Of a stretch of 64,000 nt of DNA, positions 1 through 11,491 are shown in pieces; within the stretch, counting starts at the first letter, position 1, and each line of letters starts with the position of its first letter. Both the position numbers and the translations under genes were made by a program. Where the stretch lies: the NCBI GenBank assembly GCA_027405735.1, contig JAPEHQ010000016.1:1116001-1180000 (forward strand). Reading direction: 5' to 3'. A model generated the notes under the pieces. It ran no database searches. It saw only the letters and a list, made by a program, of their open reading frames with translations, and was not told the origin of the DNA. This stretch comes from Mucor racemosus (taxonomy: Eukaryota > Mucoromycota > Mucoromycetes > Mucorales > Mucoraceae).

Positions 1-369
1 ACGACATGAAATGGACGGGGTATTGCAAGTACTAGAGTAACCTATGTTGCTACAATGTGCTGTTATTAAGCCTTTATCATTGGATTTGATCCTTTACGGA
101 ACATCTTTTAATAAAAAATAACTTTCTGTATATATATATATATATATATATATTTCACTGTAGAAGCTAAACAAATGCACTCCATAACCATTAATTGCTT
201 TTCTTCTGAATTTATTAATAAAAAAAATAATATACTGTATTCACTTTACAAAATTTCATCTAGTTTGATTAAAGCTACTCTCTATATATGATAAACTTAA
301 TTAACTTGCTCTGATATCTTCAGAAAAGGTTACACCCCATATATTAATATGGATTTTGTGTTTTTTGGT
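1..369. other. AT-rich sequence, no gene seen
   Basis: No coding region is supported. A TA dinucleotide microsatellite lies at about 126-152. The stretch borders the repeat copy that begins near 370 and may be the outer part of the same repeat or unrelated flank. Confidence 0.5.
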
Positions 370-2411
370 AGGTGTCTGGTGGAGCAAAATTTGAATTGTC
401 AAAAAATTGAATTTTCAGTTTTCAATCTTCAAAATCAGGGCATCCCCTCTTTTCTATAACTAATCTCATACTAAGCATTTTTTAGGATATACCTTAGGCA
501 CTAATAAATAGATATTAATTGGTCGCATTATGCCACCTATTCCTGAATTTATGTTATATCTGATGAAAGACTCAAAAACACGTAAAATCCACTGCTTTTT
601 CCTTGAAAACTGGGTCTCTCTTTTCATCCCTGCCCAACTTTTTTTCCCACTAAATAACATCAAGAAAAAATTATATTCCAGTGCACCTGAGATGTTCAGC
701 TTTAATTTAAAAACAAGTATCCGGAAATATCCTATTTTTTGCAGTTGATATTAATTTTTCAGTGCTAAGGTTTCAGATTTTTTACGCGTATTTCACTGCT
801 AAAACTAAAACTTTAATGCTTCATATCTCTACAAAAAATTAAGCTATACTAACACTTTTTAATAATAAAAGTTACTTGTTTTAACGTGCTCTATAACATA
901 TTTTAGTATAAAAAAATTCTGAGCACTTTTATTTTTTTTTTCATTTTTTTGGCATTTCTATAGTAGGTTTCAAAATATTGGTTAAATTGAGCAACATTTT
1001 TTTTACATTAATGTCATCTAGCTCGTTGAGCTCTCTCGGACCCAATTTAGAGTTTTTCAAAATATTGATTTTTCGTGGAGATATCCTCAAAAATGTGTAC
1101 AAAAAGGTACCTCCATTTCTAGCCTCCATTTTTCCCTTATATACCCTCATCCTAAATTCTGAATCTGAAAAAATTTAAACAAAAAACTTGTTTTCTCTAC
1201 GAAAAATGAAGCTAGAGGATTTTACAATAGCTCGATCGATAGATAATGTTTTTACGCATTATTTCAATTAGTTATATTTTAAATATGTTTATAAAAAGTA
1301 ATCTGTATCTTCAAAAAACCTCTAAAATTTCAATTGCATTTTACGCAAAATTTAATGTGAAATGTTTTTTTGATTTTTGTTTATCTGCATGCAAAATTCA
1401 AAACTGTACAAAATCTATTTAATACGCTAGGTCGACTTACTTTGCAGCTCATGAGCCATTAAACGATTTTGTTTTTTTGAATCATTTTTCATTGATTTCA
1501 ACAAATAAATTTTGGAACCCCGTGATGATAGGTTTTAAGCTGTGATAAAAAATATTATTTTGATTATCTCGACAAAAAATCAATATTTTTTGCTAAAACA
1601 AAAAATGCACAGTAGCAATCAATTAGACCTATCTTGTGAATACAGAAATTAAGCCCTGGATAATGAGTTTTAAGTTTTAAAAAATAATAAACTATTATTT
1701 ACAACTGCAGATAGAAAACAAAGAAAAAATCCCATCCTTGTGAATATTGATCCAATTAATCTCCAATTATACATGATGGTAGATTTAAATATATCCTGCA
1801 TAAAAATTTATATTTCTACTTTTTACAAATCACTGTGAATTGAGAAAACCATCCGCAAAACATGATATTTCTGTCCAATAAAGCCACCTGTTGTGTCGTA
1901 TAATTTTATGTTTGATAAATAATACTTACAAAAAAATAAAATTAAAAGAGAATGAGTAATGAATCAGTTCTGCACCTGTATTATAATAATAAAACAAGAT
2001 ATCGTGTATTTAGATATAATAGTATGACCAATGACTGTATATTGATTTGACATTGAGATCCTGAGACGTGATTTAAGGCACTATTACACCATTAGATCTG
2101 TTTGATAATAAACTATGGATGGAAATGGATCAATCATAATTTAACCGTGCTTGAAAAATTTATGAGTTGCCTTGTTTCAATGCTGCGCTAAATGTGCTTG
2201 TTGGATGTTGATTTGATAGCTAATTACTTGGTTAACCGCTGGGATGAGATAATATTATGGTGTCATGATTGATTTCCAAGCGTTCTTGGTAATTACTGGA
2301 TTAAACTTAATACGCTAGGAGTTTTTTATATCCGGTATCAAGATTTTGCACTTCAATACATGTTGTAGTAATCAATAGATTATAAGGTGTATTGATACTG
2401 TAGAAGGTGAC
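370..2411 (-). repeat. Repeat family R1, copy D (inverted relative to the copies at 24-46 kb)
   Basis: Read on the minus strand, this segment matches 33.1-35.1 kb and 44.2-46.2 kb over its whole length with moderate divergence. The end at 1900-2411 plus 2754-2790 corresponds to the terminal inverted repeat of the long-TIR element at 33089-37460. The core at 950-1600 contains the conserved block that holds short ORFs in other copies. No transposase, reverse transcriptase or integrase motif is visible. The copy is interrupted near its end by a MITE at 2420-2753. Short ORFs here (530-748, 978-1178 and the opposite strand) lie wholly inside the repeat and are not called as genes. Confidence 0.75.
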
Positions 2412-2419
2412 AACGTATG

Positions 2420-2753
2420 TAGCGTTCGCAAAATGACCGAGCCCAAGCGAGCGCAAGCAGTTTCAGCAAGCATTTGCCGAGTCTAAAATATTTGAAAGTT
2501 ACTCAAGCAAGCCCGAGCCTAAGCAACGGCTCTTCGAGCAGTTGTATATCGAGCATTCTCAGTTTTGAAAGCAAGCAAGAAAGCATAAATCAAGCATTAC
2601 CTAATTTCTCAAAAAGTCAAGCAGGAAATTGCTTAAAAAATTTAATCAAGCAAGCCAACTCAAGTAATACCCTGAAAAAAGCGCAATTCAAGCGAGCCGA
2701 AGCATAGGGCTCGCTTGCTTGCTTATGGTCGCACTGCTCGATTGTGATCACTA
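2420..2753. mobile_element. hAT-like non-autonomous MITE
   Basis: This is a 334-bp insertion flanked by an exact 8-bp duplication AACGTATG (2412-2419 and 2754-2761), the target-duplication size of hAT elements. The ends start TAGCGTTCGCAAAA and, on the other strand, TAGTGATCACAAT, which agree at 10 of the first 13 positions. The interior is dense in AGCAAGC/GCTCGCTTG units, probably subterminal repeats. It sits in the end of an R1 repeat; other copies show the uninterrupted site (about 37430 on the plus strand and about 44255 in reverse). No transposase is encoded; the open frame at 2474-2707 is low-complexity and Ser/Lys/Gln-rich, and is not considered a gene. Confidence 0.8.
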
Positions 2754-2761
2754 AACGTATG

Positions 2762-3447
2762 GTACTTGAGGGCATACAACACTACACATTTTTATTGAAA
2801 ACAATATAAACACAATCTCTATGAATACTGATCCAGGTAAGCTGTCATTCTACATGGATATAGAATTTAGATATAAATAGGTACTATAAGTATTTCAGAT
2901 ACTACCAGATTCCAGTGGGTCATTGTGTACTCAATAAGCTTGAACAACAGGTTGGGTGTTACCTGCTATTTATGCCTACTAAGATCAGTAAGCTCGCCAG
3001 TTCTCGACGAATATGGACCCATGCCAAATGACTTCCCATTGCAATGGTAGGTACTTAGTGTTGATTCACAGAATTGCAAAAGGTGTAGCCTCCCCGAGTT
3101 GCTGTAGAAATGGAGAAATGAAAGTGCATACTTGTTTAAACTATTTTGTATTAGCACTGGTGTTGAGCCGGATTTTGCCAGTCAAAATTACTAGTATAAG
3201 CTGGGCTCGATAACAACCCTATTTTGTATGAATTGTTTTCGATATTCTTTGAAAATCTTCATAAAATCAAATAGTGGTTTGAAATTGAATTTTGAAATTG
3301 CACTTAACACACAGTAGTTGTGTGAAGAACATATCTTGATTTCATTAGCCAACAGCTGTTTTTGGAGGATTTTTGCACACGTTTTTTTAATAAAAAATCT
3401 TTTCTTCTGCTTGAAAGAAATTTAGTAATTGGAAAAATACTTAAAAT
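2762..3447. repeat. Repeat-derived sequence
   Basis: The last nucleotides of the R1 copy (to about 2790) are followed by unassigned sequence. The segment at about 3050-3420 matches 23825-24120 in inverted orientation (for example the shared run TTTTTGCACACGTTTTT and its complement), so it belongs to a dispersed repeat. No gene is supported. Confidence 0.55.
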
Positions 3448-4190
3448 CTACAGTGGAATTACATACTAAAAACGCTTGATAAAAATAAAACAACCTAATT
3501 TCCAAGTGTCGCTCATAAAATATGATGCCACTTGAAATGTGAACAACAATAATAAACAAACGCTTCAATTGAACACAATAACAAACGCATGCTAAAAATA
3601 TGAAATACCTTTTTTGAACCATACATGTCGTGTAGATGATAGCACCCTTGATCACGGCGCAATCAATTACACAAATGACATATATATCAAAACAGGATTC
3701 TATCCAAATCAATAATGATAATAAACAAAGATATCAATTTAGTCAACTACTCATCTATATCGTAGTTGCACTATCAATATAAATAAGATTCAAGCATATA
3801 AAAACTACCCCTTAAAAATCAAGGTTACATAAAATAGATATAACAGAAATAAACAAAACAACCATTTCCCAAAAAGGTCGATATTGTCACACTTGACATA
3901 CAATCCCTTATGGTCAATGCTCTACACAATTTACCCCTTAAAATATCAAATCAATAACAATGTACTCAAAACTGGAAGATTACTAAATATACATCCATTC
4001 AAGTCTGATGGTATCCAAGTTCTCCAAATCACTATAAATACCCTCATACTTTTCAATTATTTTAACTCTTCAGAAATCTTTTGTAATAAAAACTTTAGCT
4101 GATTATAATTGTATTTCTACTGCTTTTATTTTTATATTTTTTTATTTTAGTAAATAACTTCGTAATTTACTGCAAAATCAATGAATATTA
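3448..4190 (+). repeat. Repeat family R3, copy 1
   Basis: This segment matches 41484-42230 plus 42795-43140 in the same orientation, including the phrase GTCGCTCATAAAATATGATG. In the second copy it is interrupted by an R2 fragment. It contains short open frames but no recognisable domain. Its ends are approximate. Confidence 0.65.
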
Positions 4191-4229
4191 ATTCAAATAG
4201 GCTGAAAGTTTTATGATATATACTAAAAC

Positions 4230-5760
4230 TAATACTCAATATAAATCATCTCTAGCGCAATAGTCATAAATTAAGACTATATTATCATCAAATAAATTAC
4301 CACACAATATTAATATGTATAAAGATTTACAGTAATAAGCTTGAATCAAGTGGATACAGCATCATAAATTCTTGAAAAAGTTTTCAAGTATTATAAAATC
4401 TCTTATTTTTAAAACTTACAAGGCTTATAAACGGAATATTATTCCCGAAAATTATTCTTGTCCAGATCATCAATTTTGACATTTTTTAATTTTTTTTCTG
4501 GTTTTGCAAATCTAGAGTTAATTATACTACAAATTATAAAAACAAAAAATATGTACATATAAAAAATTTAGCGCTCTATTTGCTCAATCAAAAATAACAA
4601 ACACTTTTATTGCAAAATTTTACATGCAAATCCTTTAACCAAAAAACCGTTTTTGGGGCAAAAGTACAAAGTTTCATTACTTAACATTTAATATTAAGCC
4701 TTTATGAGATGCGTATTAGCTATGGCTACAATTTTCCCTCACAATGTAGTATATTTAAACGTTGATTTTGGTATCAAAATTTGATTTTTCTTTTTTTGAT
4801 CAAAATCATGAGTGTTGGTAAGGGTAAAATGAGTCCCAAAAATGTCCGCTACAAAAACTGAATTTTCAGACTGTACATGGTTAAATATAAGAAAAGTAAA
4901 AAAAAGTCGCTTTTTTATTTAAAACTTAGATATATACCATAGAATAAGAGATTTAGCCGTTCAATCTTGCTATGCTCAATTACGGCGTCGCCCTACGGGC
5001 TCGCTTTTGCAATTTTTTAACGAATCTATGATATGACAGACGGTTTTTCTGGTAGAAAAATGTATGTTTCTATGATAACAGACATTGCCTATTTTGTTTA
5101 TTAGTTTATGGTTCATGCGCTGTAATGCTGCTTTTACATTGGCTGAAATGAGCAATTTAGCAAGGTTTTAATTGCGCTAAATAATGTAAAGTCTTGGAAA
5201 TCCTTTTTTACGTGTGTAATTTTTCTCTTTTAGTTTTCATATTCCAAGGATATATTCATCGTTTGATTAGGCATATCAGACTATCAAGCTGGTATTCTTT
5301 TCTTTTATCTAAATATGCATGCTAACATAAGGACTAATAATGTTGTTAATATAGGTAAAAGACTCTATTAGAAACTGATATTTTTATTTAACCGCATTCT
5401 AAGATCAAACATCATTATTTACTACTGCATTGTTGGGCGTATTTCTTGATTACCAGATCAAATCGAAGGCAATGATATTTATATCTGCTCAATAAAAAGC
5501 TAGAACTGGCTACAAACCCACGAAATGTTCCAGAAAAGCGATAAAATTTCAAATGATATAGAAACAAAAAAGAAAGAATAATCTAATGTTTTGCCTAATA
5601 ACCATAATAGCCTTGATCGTAGCTATACTAGAAAACAAATTTTTTTACAGCTGACAATCGTAAACTAAAATAGTAAGTTTAAAGGAGGTTAATTTGTTTA
5701 AATTTTATGAGTGATAAAGTAACATTTATAATCTTAGATTTGTCTTGCAGTACGTCTCTA
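4230..5760 (+). repeat. Repeat family R2, copy 1
   Basis: It matches 39260-40760 in inverted orientation over about 1.5 kb and partly matches 42231-42794. A GC-richer island sits near 4980-5010 in the otherwise AT-rich unit. No coding capacity is recognised. Boundaries are estimated from where the match stops. Confidence 0.65.
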
Positions 5761-7018
5761 ACAGTACTCAGAGATATAATTTTAACATCCCCTTGATTTG
5801 CTGGTTAAATCGTAGGAATCAAGCGCACAGTTTTTCCTAGTAGGTTTTATGGCTCAGCAGACAACAGACCATTTTAAAATTAGAAATAGCGCTAAATCAG
5901 CCAAAATCAGCATATATGACAACGACAACTACCGATATTAATAAGTAAATGTCCTCCTTATGTGTAATCAAAGTTGTAGTGCAATGTGTTTTACATCTAA
6001 TATTAAAGAAAATGCCGTGTTTCAAACATTGAGCTAAATAGCTGTAAGCAAAGAAGTACTAAAAGAATACTTGAAACCGTAAATCTTTGTTTTCTGAATG
6101 AGTCGCTTTATTAGATGGTCAGACGCTAATGTTCAAACGGATAGTAGACAGCACTATCCAGTGGATACTTTTTCAAACCTTCAAAAAATGTAAATTTTTG
6201 ATGGAACTAATGATAAATCCAGATTTCATGATAGATTATTGGCCTAAATGCTAACCTCTGTAACAAATTTTTTTATTTGATTTGCTGCAAATTCCAAAAA
6301 TATTCCTGCTTGAGCATCTTCTAAATTATTGTTAGTAAAGTGAATCCAAAAATGCATAGTATCACTGGTAAATATACTTTTTTTGACCGTATATGTGTGT
6401 ATCTACATAATATAAAGCTTATGAATCAATCATATATACTCTATAGACGGCTAGTTCTCATCTGTTCATATTTCCGGCAAAATTTACATGGTGAATTCAA
6501 AGCATTCTTTACATAGTATTTAACGGCTAGTTTAGTTCATTTTGAATTATAATATGTTTTGGATCATATACATATTTTTTTACTAGCGCATTCGCATGCC
6601 TTTTTTGTAAAATCCTTATCAAAATACTACATTTCAAATCCTCAATTCTAGGTATAGGTATAGTACCACAATAGGAAAATCTAAATAATATTTAGTTATT
6701 TAAAGGAGTTTCTTGACATGTTTTAAGCGAATATCTAAAGTAAAGCATGGTTCATGTATTCTTTCAAATATCGGTTGCATACTGCAATTTTTTATTTGCT
6801 TTTGAAAGCAAAGCAGATTATTTCAACCGTCCTTGAAAGTTAATACCCACAGAAAATGGTAAATTCAAATAAAAAAAAAATAAAAATGTGTTCATCAACA
6901 AGATATACACAAACTTAATATCCAATATTGAAATCATATATATATATATATATATCGTTTATATAACAAATATTTATTTAAATAATCATTTCTTTTTAAA
7001 ATGAAATCTTCAAAACTT
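5761..7018. other. AT-rich intergenic sequence, no gene seen
   Basis: No ORF of useful length or known motif is visible. A TA-rich microsatellite lies near 6937-6954, just beyond the 3' end of the DDT-domain gene. Confidence 0.5.
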
Positions 7019-9326
7019 TTAGACATTGGAAGTCTCAACCACAGATAAAGAAGAAAGTTCAGACACTGATGTAGAAGGATTTTGGGCTTGCAAATCAGTG
7101 TTTGTTTTCACAGGGATCTCGATTGAAGTTTGCAAAAGAGGATCAGTGTTTGTAGCAATATTACTAATATCTAAAGAGGTTGTTGGATCTATGATTTCTA
7201 AATCGGTGGTTACTTCTACAGGTTTTTCAGGTGAAGTTTGAGAAGGAGTAGTTGTAGTTGTAAAAGTGGTAATAGTATCATTAGGTGTTGATGAAGATGT
7301 AAAATCTAATGTTTGTAAATCGGCAGTAGTTTTTTCAATTGCTTTTTCAGGTAAAATCTGTGCAGAAGTAGGAGTAGTAGTAATTGCTGGTGTTGTTGTA
7401 TTAGTGTCAGAGACAGCATCAAGAATTGAGTTGGAATCATTCAAATCATTGGAAATAGTATTATCAAGCTCTTGTTTATCCATTAAAGATGGAGCAAGCG
7501 AGAAAATCGCTGTAAACAAATGAATGGCATCATGACGAACTACGTTTTCTGTGATAGATTCAATCGCAGTATTCAAATCTTGAGAAAATGAGTCAATACT
7601 ATTATAACGGTTCAGTACCAACTTTTTGTGCACATCCTCTATTTTCTTGTAGGCAACAGAAGCAGGGTCCAATTTATATCTTAACAATGTCACTAAAAAA
7701 ATTCTCATGGTGTTTTTGAATAATATAGAATCAAGAGCTAAAAAAAAACCTCATTAAAAAACTATTAACCGAGTATTGCATGTAAAAGCTTACCTGCATC
7801 AAGAGATTCCCCTACAAATTGAATTGTACCTTGCTCAGTCAATTCAATAGAAACAGCACCCTTTAAAAGCTTAATCCAACCTTGCATCTTTTCAAGTCTT
7901 TCTTCTGGAGATGATTTTAAACCAAATGGTGTTCTCAAATGCTTCATATCTGCCTCACTTTCTTGACCTTGTACAACTAAATCTGTCAAATAATTGTGGA
8001 TTTCTTTTCTTAATCTAGTTTCTTCTGTTTGTACTTCTTTGCGTTCTTGATCTGCTATCAATTTTGCTTCCTTTTCCTGTCTTTTACGCTCTAATTCTTC
8101 CATTTCAGCTTGTTCTCTAGCTTCATCTAATACTTTTTGTCTTTTTGCTTGCTCATCAAACTATAAACATTTCATTTAAAAAAAAGCATTCTAAATAGAC
8201 TTTGATAGCAATTACCTTGGCTTCCAATCTTCTACTTCTCTTCTTGGGGATAAGTTCCATTTCTCTAGCTTTCTTGATCTTTGCTTCTTGTCTCAATCTA
8301 GCTTCTTCCTTGGCCTCCAGATTAGCAATTACTTCTAATCCAAGTGTATTGATAGCAGAAGTCAATTCTTTATTAGCTAATCGTTTTGAGGATTGAAACT
8401 TCTTGAGAGTGTCTTTCCACTCGTCTATAGTAGAACACACCAATTCAAATGTAAATTCTAAAGTATCTGCAATAGATGCTCCTTTTTTGCCTGTAGGAAG
8501 AGGAATTTCTCTATATAATCGATTGTCACCAAAATACCAATAAACCCAACCTGCATAATCACTACCTAATGGCGATATTCTCTATGAAAACAAAACTAAA
8601 TCAATATACATATCCCTATAAGCAACATATCATGAAATTACCAAGGCTTCACTTGATTTATTGCTTTGTAAGGCAAGAAGATCAGGATGTGCAATTTCGA
8701 CATGGGCCAATTCAATACTTTTCAAAACTTTAATCTTATCTAAAATGCTCATTTCCGAAAAGTTTGTATATTCAGGAAACACTTGAGCAATATAATCTTC
8801 ATAATTATCGTTGTTGATTAAACCTTTTTGACGTTGAGTCAACAATGGCGATAAAATATGGACCATAAAGTTAGCTAAATAATTGCGCATAGGTTGAGGT
8901 GTTCCACTTTGATTGCTTTGTTGACTAAATACACTAGATTCACGTTTCAAGTGCATTGAGGCATCATCTTGGACTTCATCGTTTTGTTGTTGTTGTTGTT
9001 GTAAATCATCTTTTTTTGCCAACAATGCATTTTCTAATTGTTCGATAGATAAGTTTTTGGATAAGTGGAAATAGGCCTTAAAAGTATTAAAGAATTGAAA
9101 TGCACTGATGAATTCCCAAGATGCATGAAGAATATCCTCTATTTATGATATGAGATTTTGTGTTTTTCTAATGATACATGTTTCTAAAGTAGTTACCTGG
9201 TGAAGAACTCTCATTGACATTGACCTCAAGTTTTTTCTTTGGTGCCTTTTCTGGAGTTATAACCACCTTAACAATTTTACTTTTCACTCTTTTAGATCTT
9301 CCTGTATTAGAATTACGAGATGGCAT
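7019..9326 (-). CDS. DDT/WHIM-domain chromatin protein (CECR2-like)
   Basis: Five exons (9326-9197, 9138-8642, 8581-8216, 8160-7794, 7737-7019) join in frame to 692 residues. The N-terminus is basic (SRNSNTGRSKRVKSK). A DDT-like helix follows at about residues 44-75 (DILHASWEFISAFQFF), then a polyGln stretch, a WHIM1-like helical region around 125-205, and a WHIM2/WSD motif at about 210-240 (RISPLGSDYAGWVYWYFG), which resembles the same segment of CECR2. Next come a Lys/Glu-rich coiled coil (about 275-410) and a Ser/Thr-rich disordered tail. Proteins with DDT plus WHIM modules serve as accessory subunits that tether ISWI-type nucleosome remodelers; a nuclear role of this kind is inferred. No bromodomain or PHD finger is visible. 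It is transcribed divergently from CK2 alpha across about 680 bp. Confidence 0.85.
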
Positions 9327-10006
9327 GCTTTTATTGGATTTTGATTGATTGAAATGAAAAGGAATTGTAAGATGTTTATTTTGAAAAAATTTGTTGTTTC
9401 CAGTAAGCGCGGATTTTCGTTTTTATTTATTTATCGCGACTGAAAATAATTTTGGGGGTATACACTATTTTCAATTTACAAAATCTTTTAATTTTTATTA
9501 ATTAGTTGCGAGAAAAAAAATATTAGCATAAACACAATATAATGACAGACATATTGAACATTTACTATATATTATAACCTAATTATTCCATGTAAAAAAA
9601 ATACTTCAAACGTAAAAATACTCAAAAAAGTCATCATCGGAAAATGGAAATTTCCTTATCGATGAAGCCAATAATGTAGATCCTGGATGATTAAATTATT
9701 GCTTTTCATTTTCACGTCAAAATCTTGAATTATCAAATATTCACGCATGTAAACAACTTAATTTGTATACTCTAGACATGATTTTCAACAGTAATACTGC
9801 TGTACATCAATGACCAAATGTTAATCCTGAATAGTAAATTTCATTCTTTCACATCTATATCCAAGTGACGTGTAGAGGATGAGGAGGAGGACGAGGAGGG
9901 ATATAAACCGTTTGTGTGACTTTAAGAGCGAGTGAGTGAGTGAGTGAAATGAAACTTTTCACTTTTGCACCTTTCCTTTACTGTTATTCTTTTTTAATAT
10001 AGAAAA
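9327..10006. promoter_or_regulatory. Divergent intergenic promoter region
   Basis: The spacer lies between the start codons of the DDT-domain gene (-) and CK2 alpha (+). It holds a purine-rich GAGGAGGA-type tract at about 9877-9900, a GAGT tandem near 9930-9950, and pyrimidine-rich leader sequence just before the CK2 start. No specific factor site is claimed. Confidence 0.45.
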
Positions 10007-11375
10007 ATGAGTTCAAGCGTGAACACGAGTAATTGCAAAAGTATAGCCCGGTGCTACGCTGATGTAAATGCTAATATGCCTACTTCTTACTGGGATTATG
10101 ATAATCTCCAAGTCGATTGGGGGTAAAATAATGAATACAAATGTTGGATATTTCTTGAATTTAATTTTATTTATTCTACTAAATTAGAAACCAGGAAGAC
10201 TATGAAATCATTAGAAAAGTTGGCCGTGGTAAATACTCTGAAGTTTTCCAAGGGATCGATATTGTAAACAACGAGAAATGTATCATCAAGGCTTTGAAAC
10301 CAGTCAAGAAGAAGAAGATTAGACGTGAAATTAAAATCCTTCAAAACTTGGCAGGTGGAACCAATATCGTTGGACTTTTGGGCATTGTTAGAGACCCTAT
10401 TGTAAGTTGAAATTTTGAAATTCTGTTGCCAGGCATTAATGTACTTCGTGATAACATATTTTAGTCAAAAACACCTGCTATTATTACCGAGTATGTTAAT
10501 AATACCGAGTTCAAGATTCTTTATCCTCGTTTCACAGTGTACGATATTCAATTTTACATGTATGAATTGTTAAAGGTATAGTTTTCTTGAATATATTTTG
10601 GGATGGCATCATTAAAGAAGCAATTTAGGCTTTGGATTTCTGTCATTCAAAAGGTATCATGCATCGTGATGTTAAACCTCACAATGTTATGATTGATCAT
10701 GAGAAGAAAGAGGTAAAGATATATATCTTGTAAGATTCCATGTATGCTAATGTGTTATATATAATTAGTTACGTTTGATTGATTGGGGTTTGGCAGAATT
10801 CTATCACGCAGGAACAGAATATAATGTACGTGTTGCATCAAGATATTTCAAGGGACCTGAACTTTTGGTCGATTTCCAAGAATATGATTATAGTTTGGAT
10901 ATGTGGAGTTATGGTTGTATGTTTGCAAGCATGGTAAGTAAATTCCTACAGTAAGAAAGGTCAAATTCCCAACTTAACGAGTAAAAAAAATTGATAGATT
11001 TTCCGTAAAGAGCCATTTTTCCATGGCCATGATAATTACGATCAGTTAGTCAAGATTGCTCGCGTCCTTGGTACTGATGAACTTTTCAGATATACTGAAA
11101 AGTACTCTATCACTCTCGCACCTGAATATAACAATATTTTGGGCAGACATATGCGTAAACCCTGGAATAAATTTATTACCAGTGATAATCAACGTTTTGT
11201 AACTGACGAATCTGTCGATTTCTTGGATAAATTATTGAGATATGATCATCAAGAACGTCTTACAGCAAAGGAAGCCATGGCCCATCATTATTTTGGTAAG
11301 TTTTCTTTATAAAAATATCCTCTTGATTATTAACAAATCTCTAAATTAGATGCTGTGAGACCTTCTCAAGCATAA
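10007..11375 (+). CDS. CKA1: Casein kinase II catalytic subunit alpha
   Basis: Seven exons (10007-10122, 10188-10401, 10465-10575, 10629-10712, 10769-10933, 10998-11295, 11350-11375) give 337 residues, the normal length of CK2 alpha. The sequence shows the glycine-rich loop GRGKYSEVF, the basic substrate-recognition run [12 protein letters not shown], the catalytic loop HRDVKPHN, the CK2-specific DWG magnesium motif (IDWGLAEFY) and the activation-segment end [11 protein letters not shown]2 is a constitutively active Ser/Thr kinase with acidic-site preference, acting in nucleus and cytoplasm with a beta subunit not encoded here. The start is the first ATG after a pyrimidine-rich leader, and the N-terminal [13 protein letters not shown] matches the family start. 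All introns are 50-65 nt. Confidence 0.97.
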
Positions 11376-11491
11376 ATCTAGTTGTATTGTATAAATAAAA
11401 TCCAAAGCCCTTTAAAATATATAAATAAAATTATTTTTTAAATCAAAACTCATCTCTCTTTTTTTATCTTTTTTTTTCGCTTTCATCACTA

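Noticed and set aside
2474..2707. 77-codon ORF in a GAGCAAGC-rich stretch, or a CRISPR-like array
   Set aside because: It lies wholly within the hAT-like MITE; the short words are irregularly spaced with no constant repeat/spacer pattern, and the host is a eukaryote.
7026..7523. Plus-strand ORFs over the DDT-domain gene
   Set aside because: They are shadows of the Ser/Thr-rich C-terminal exon on the minus strand, which joins in frame with four other exons.
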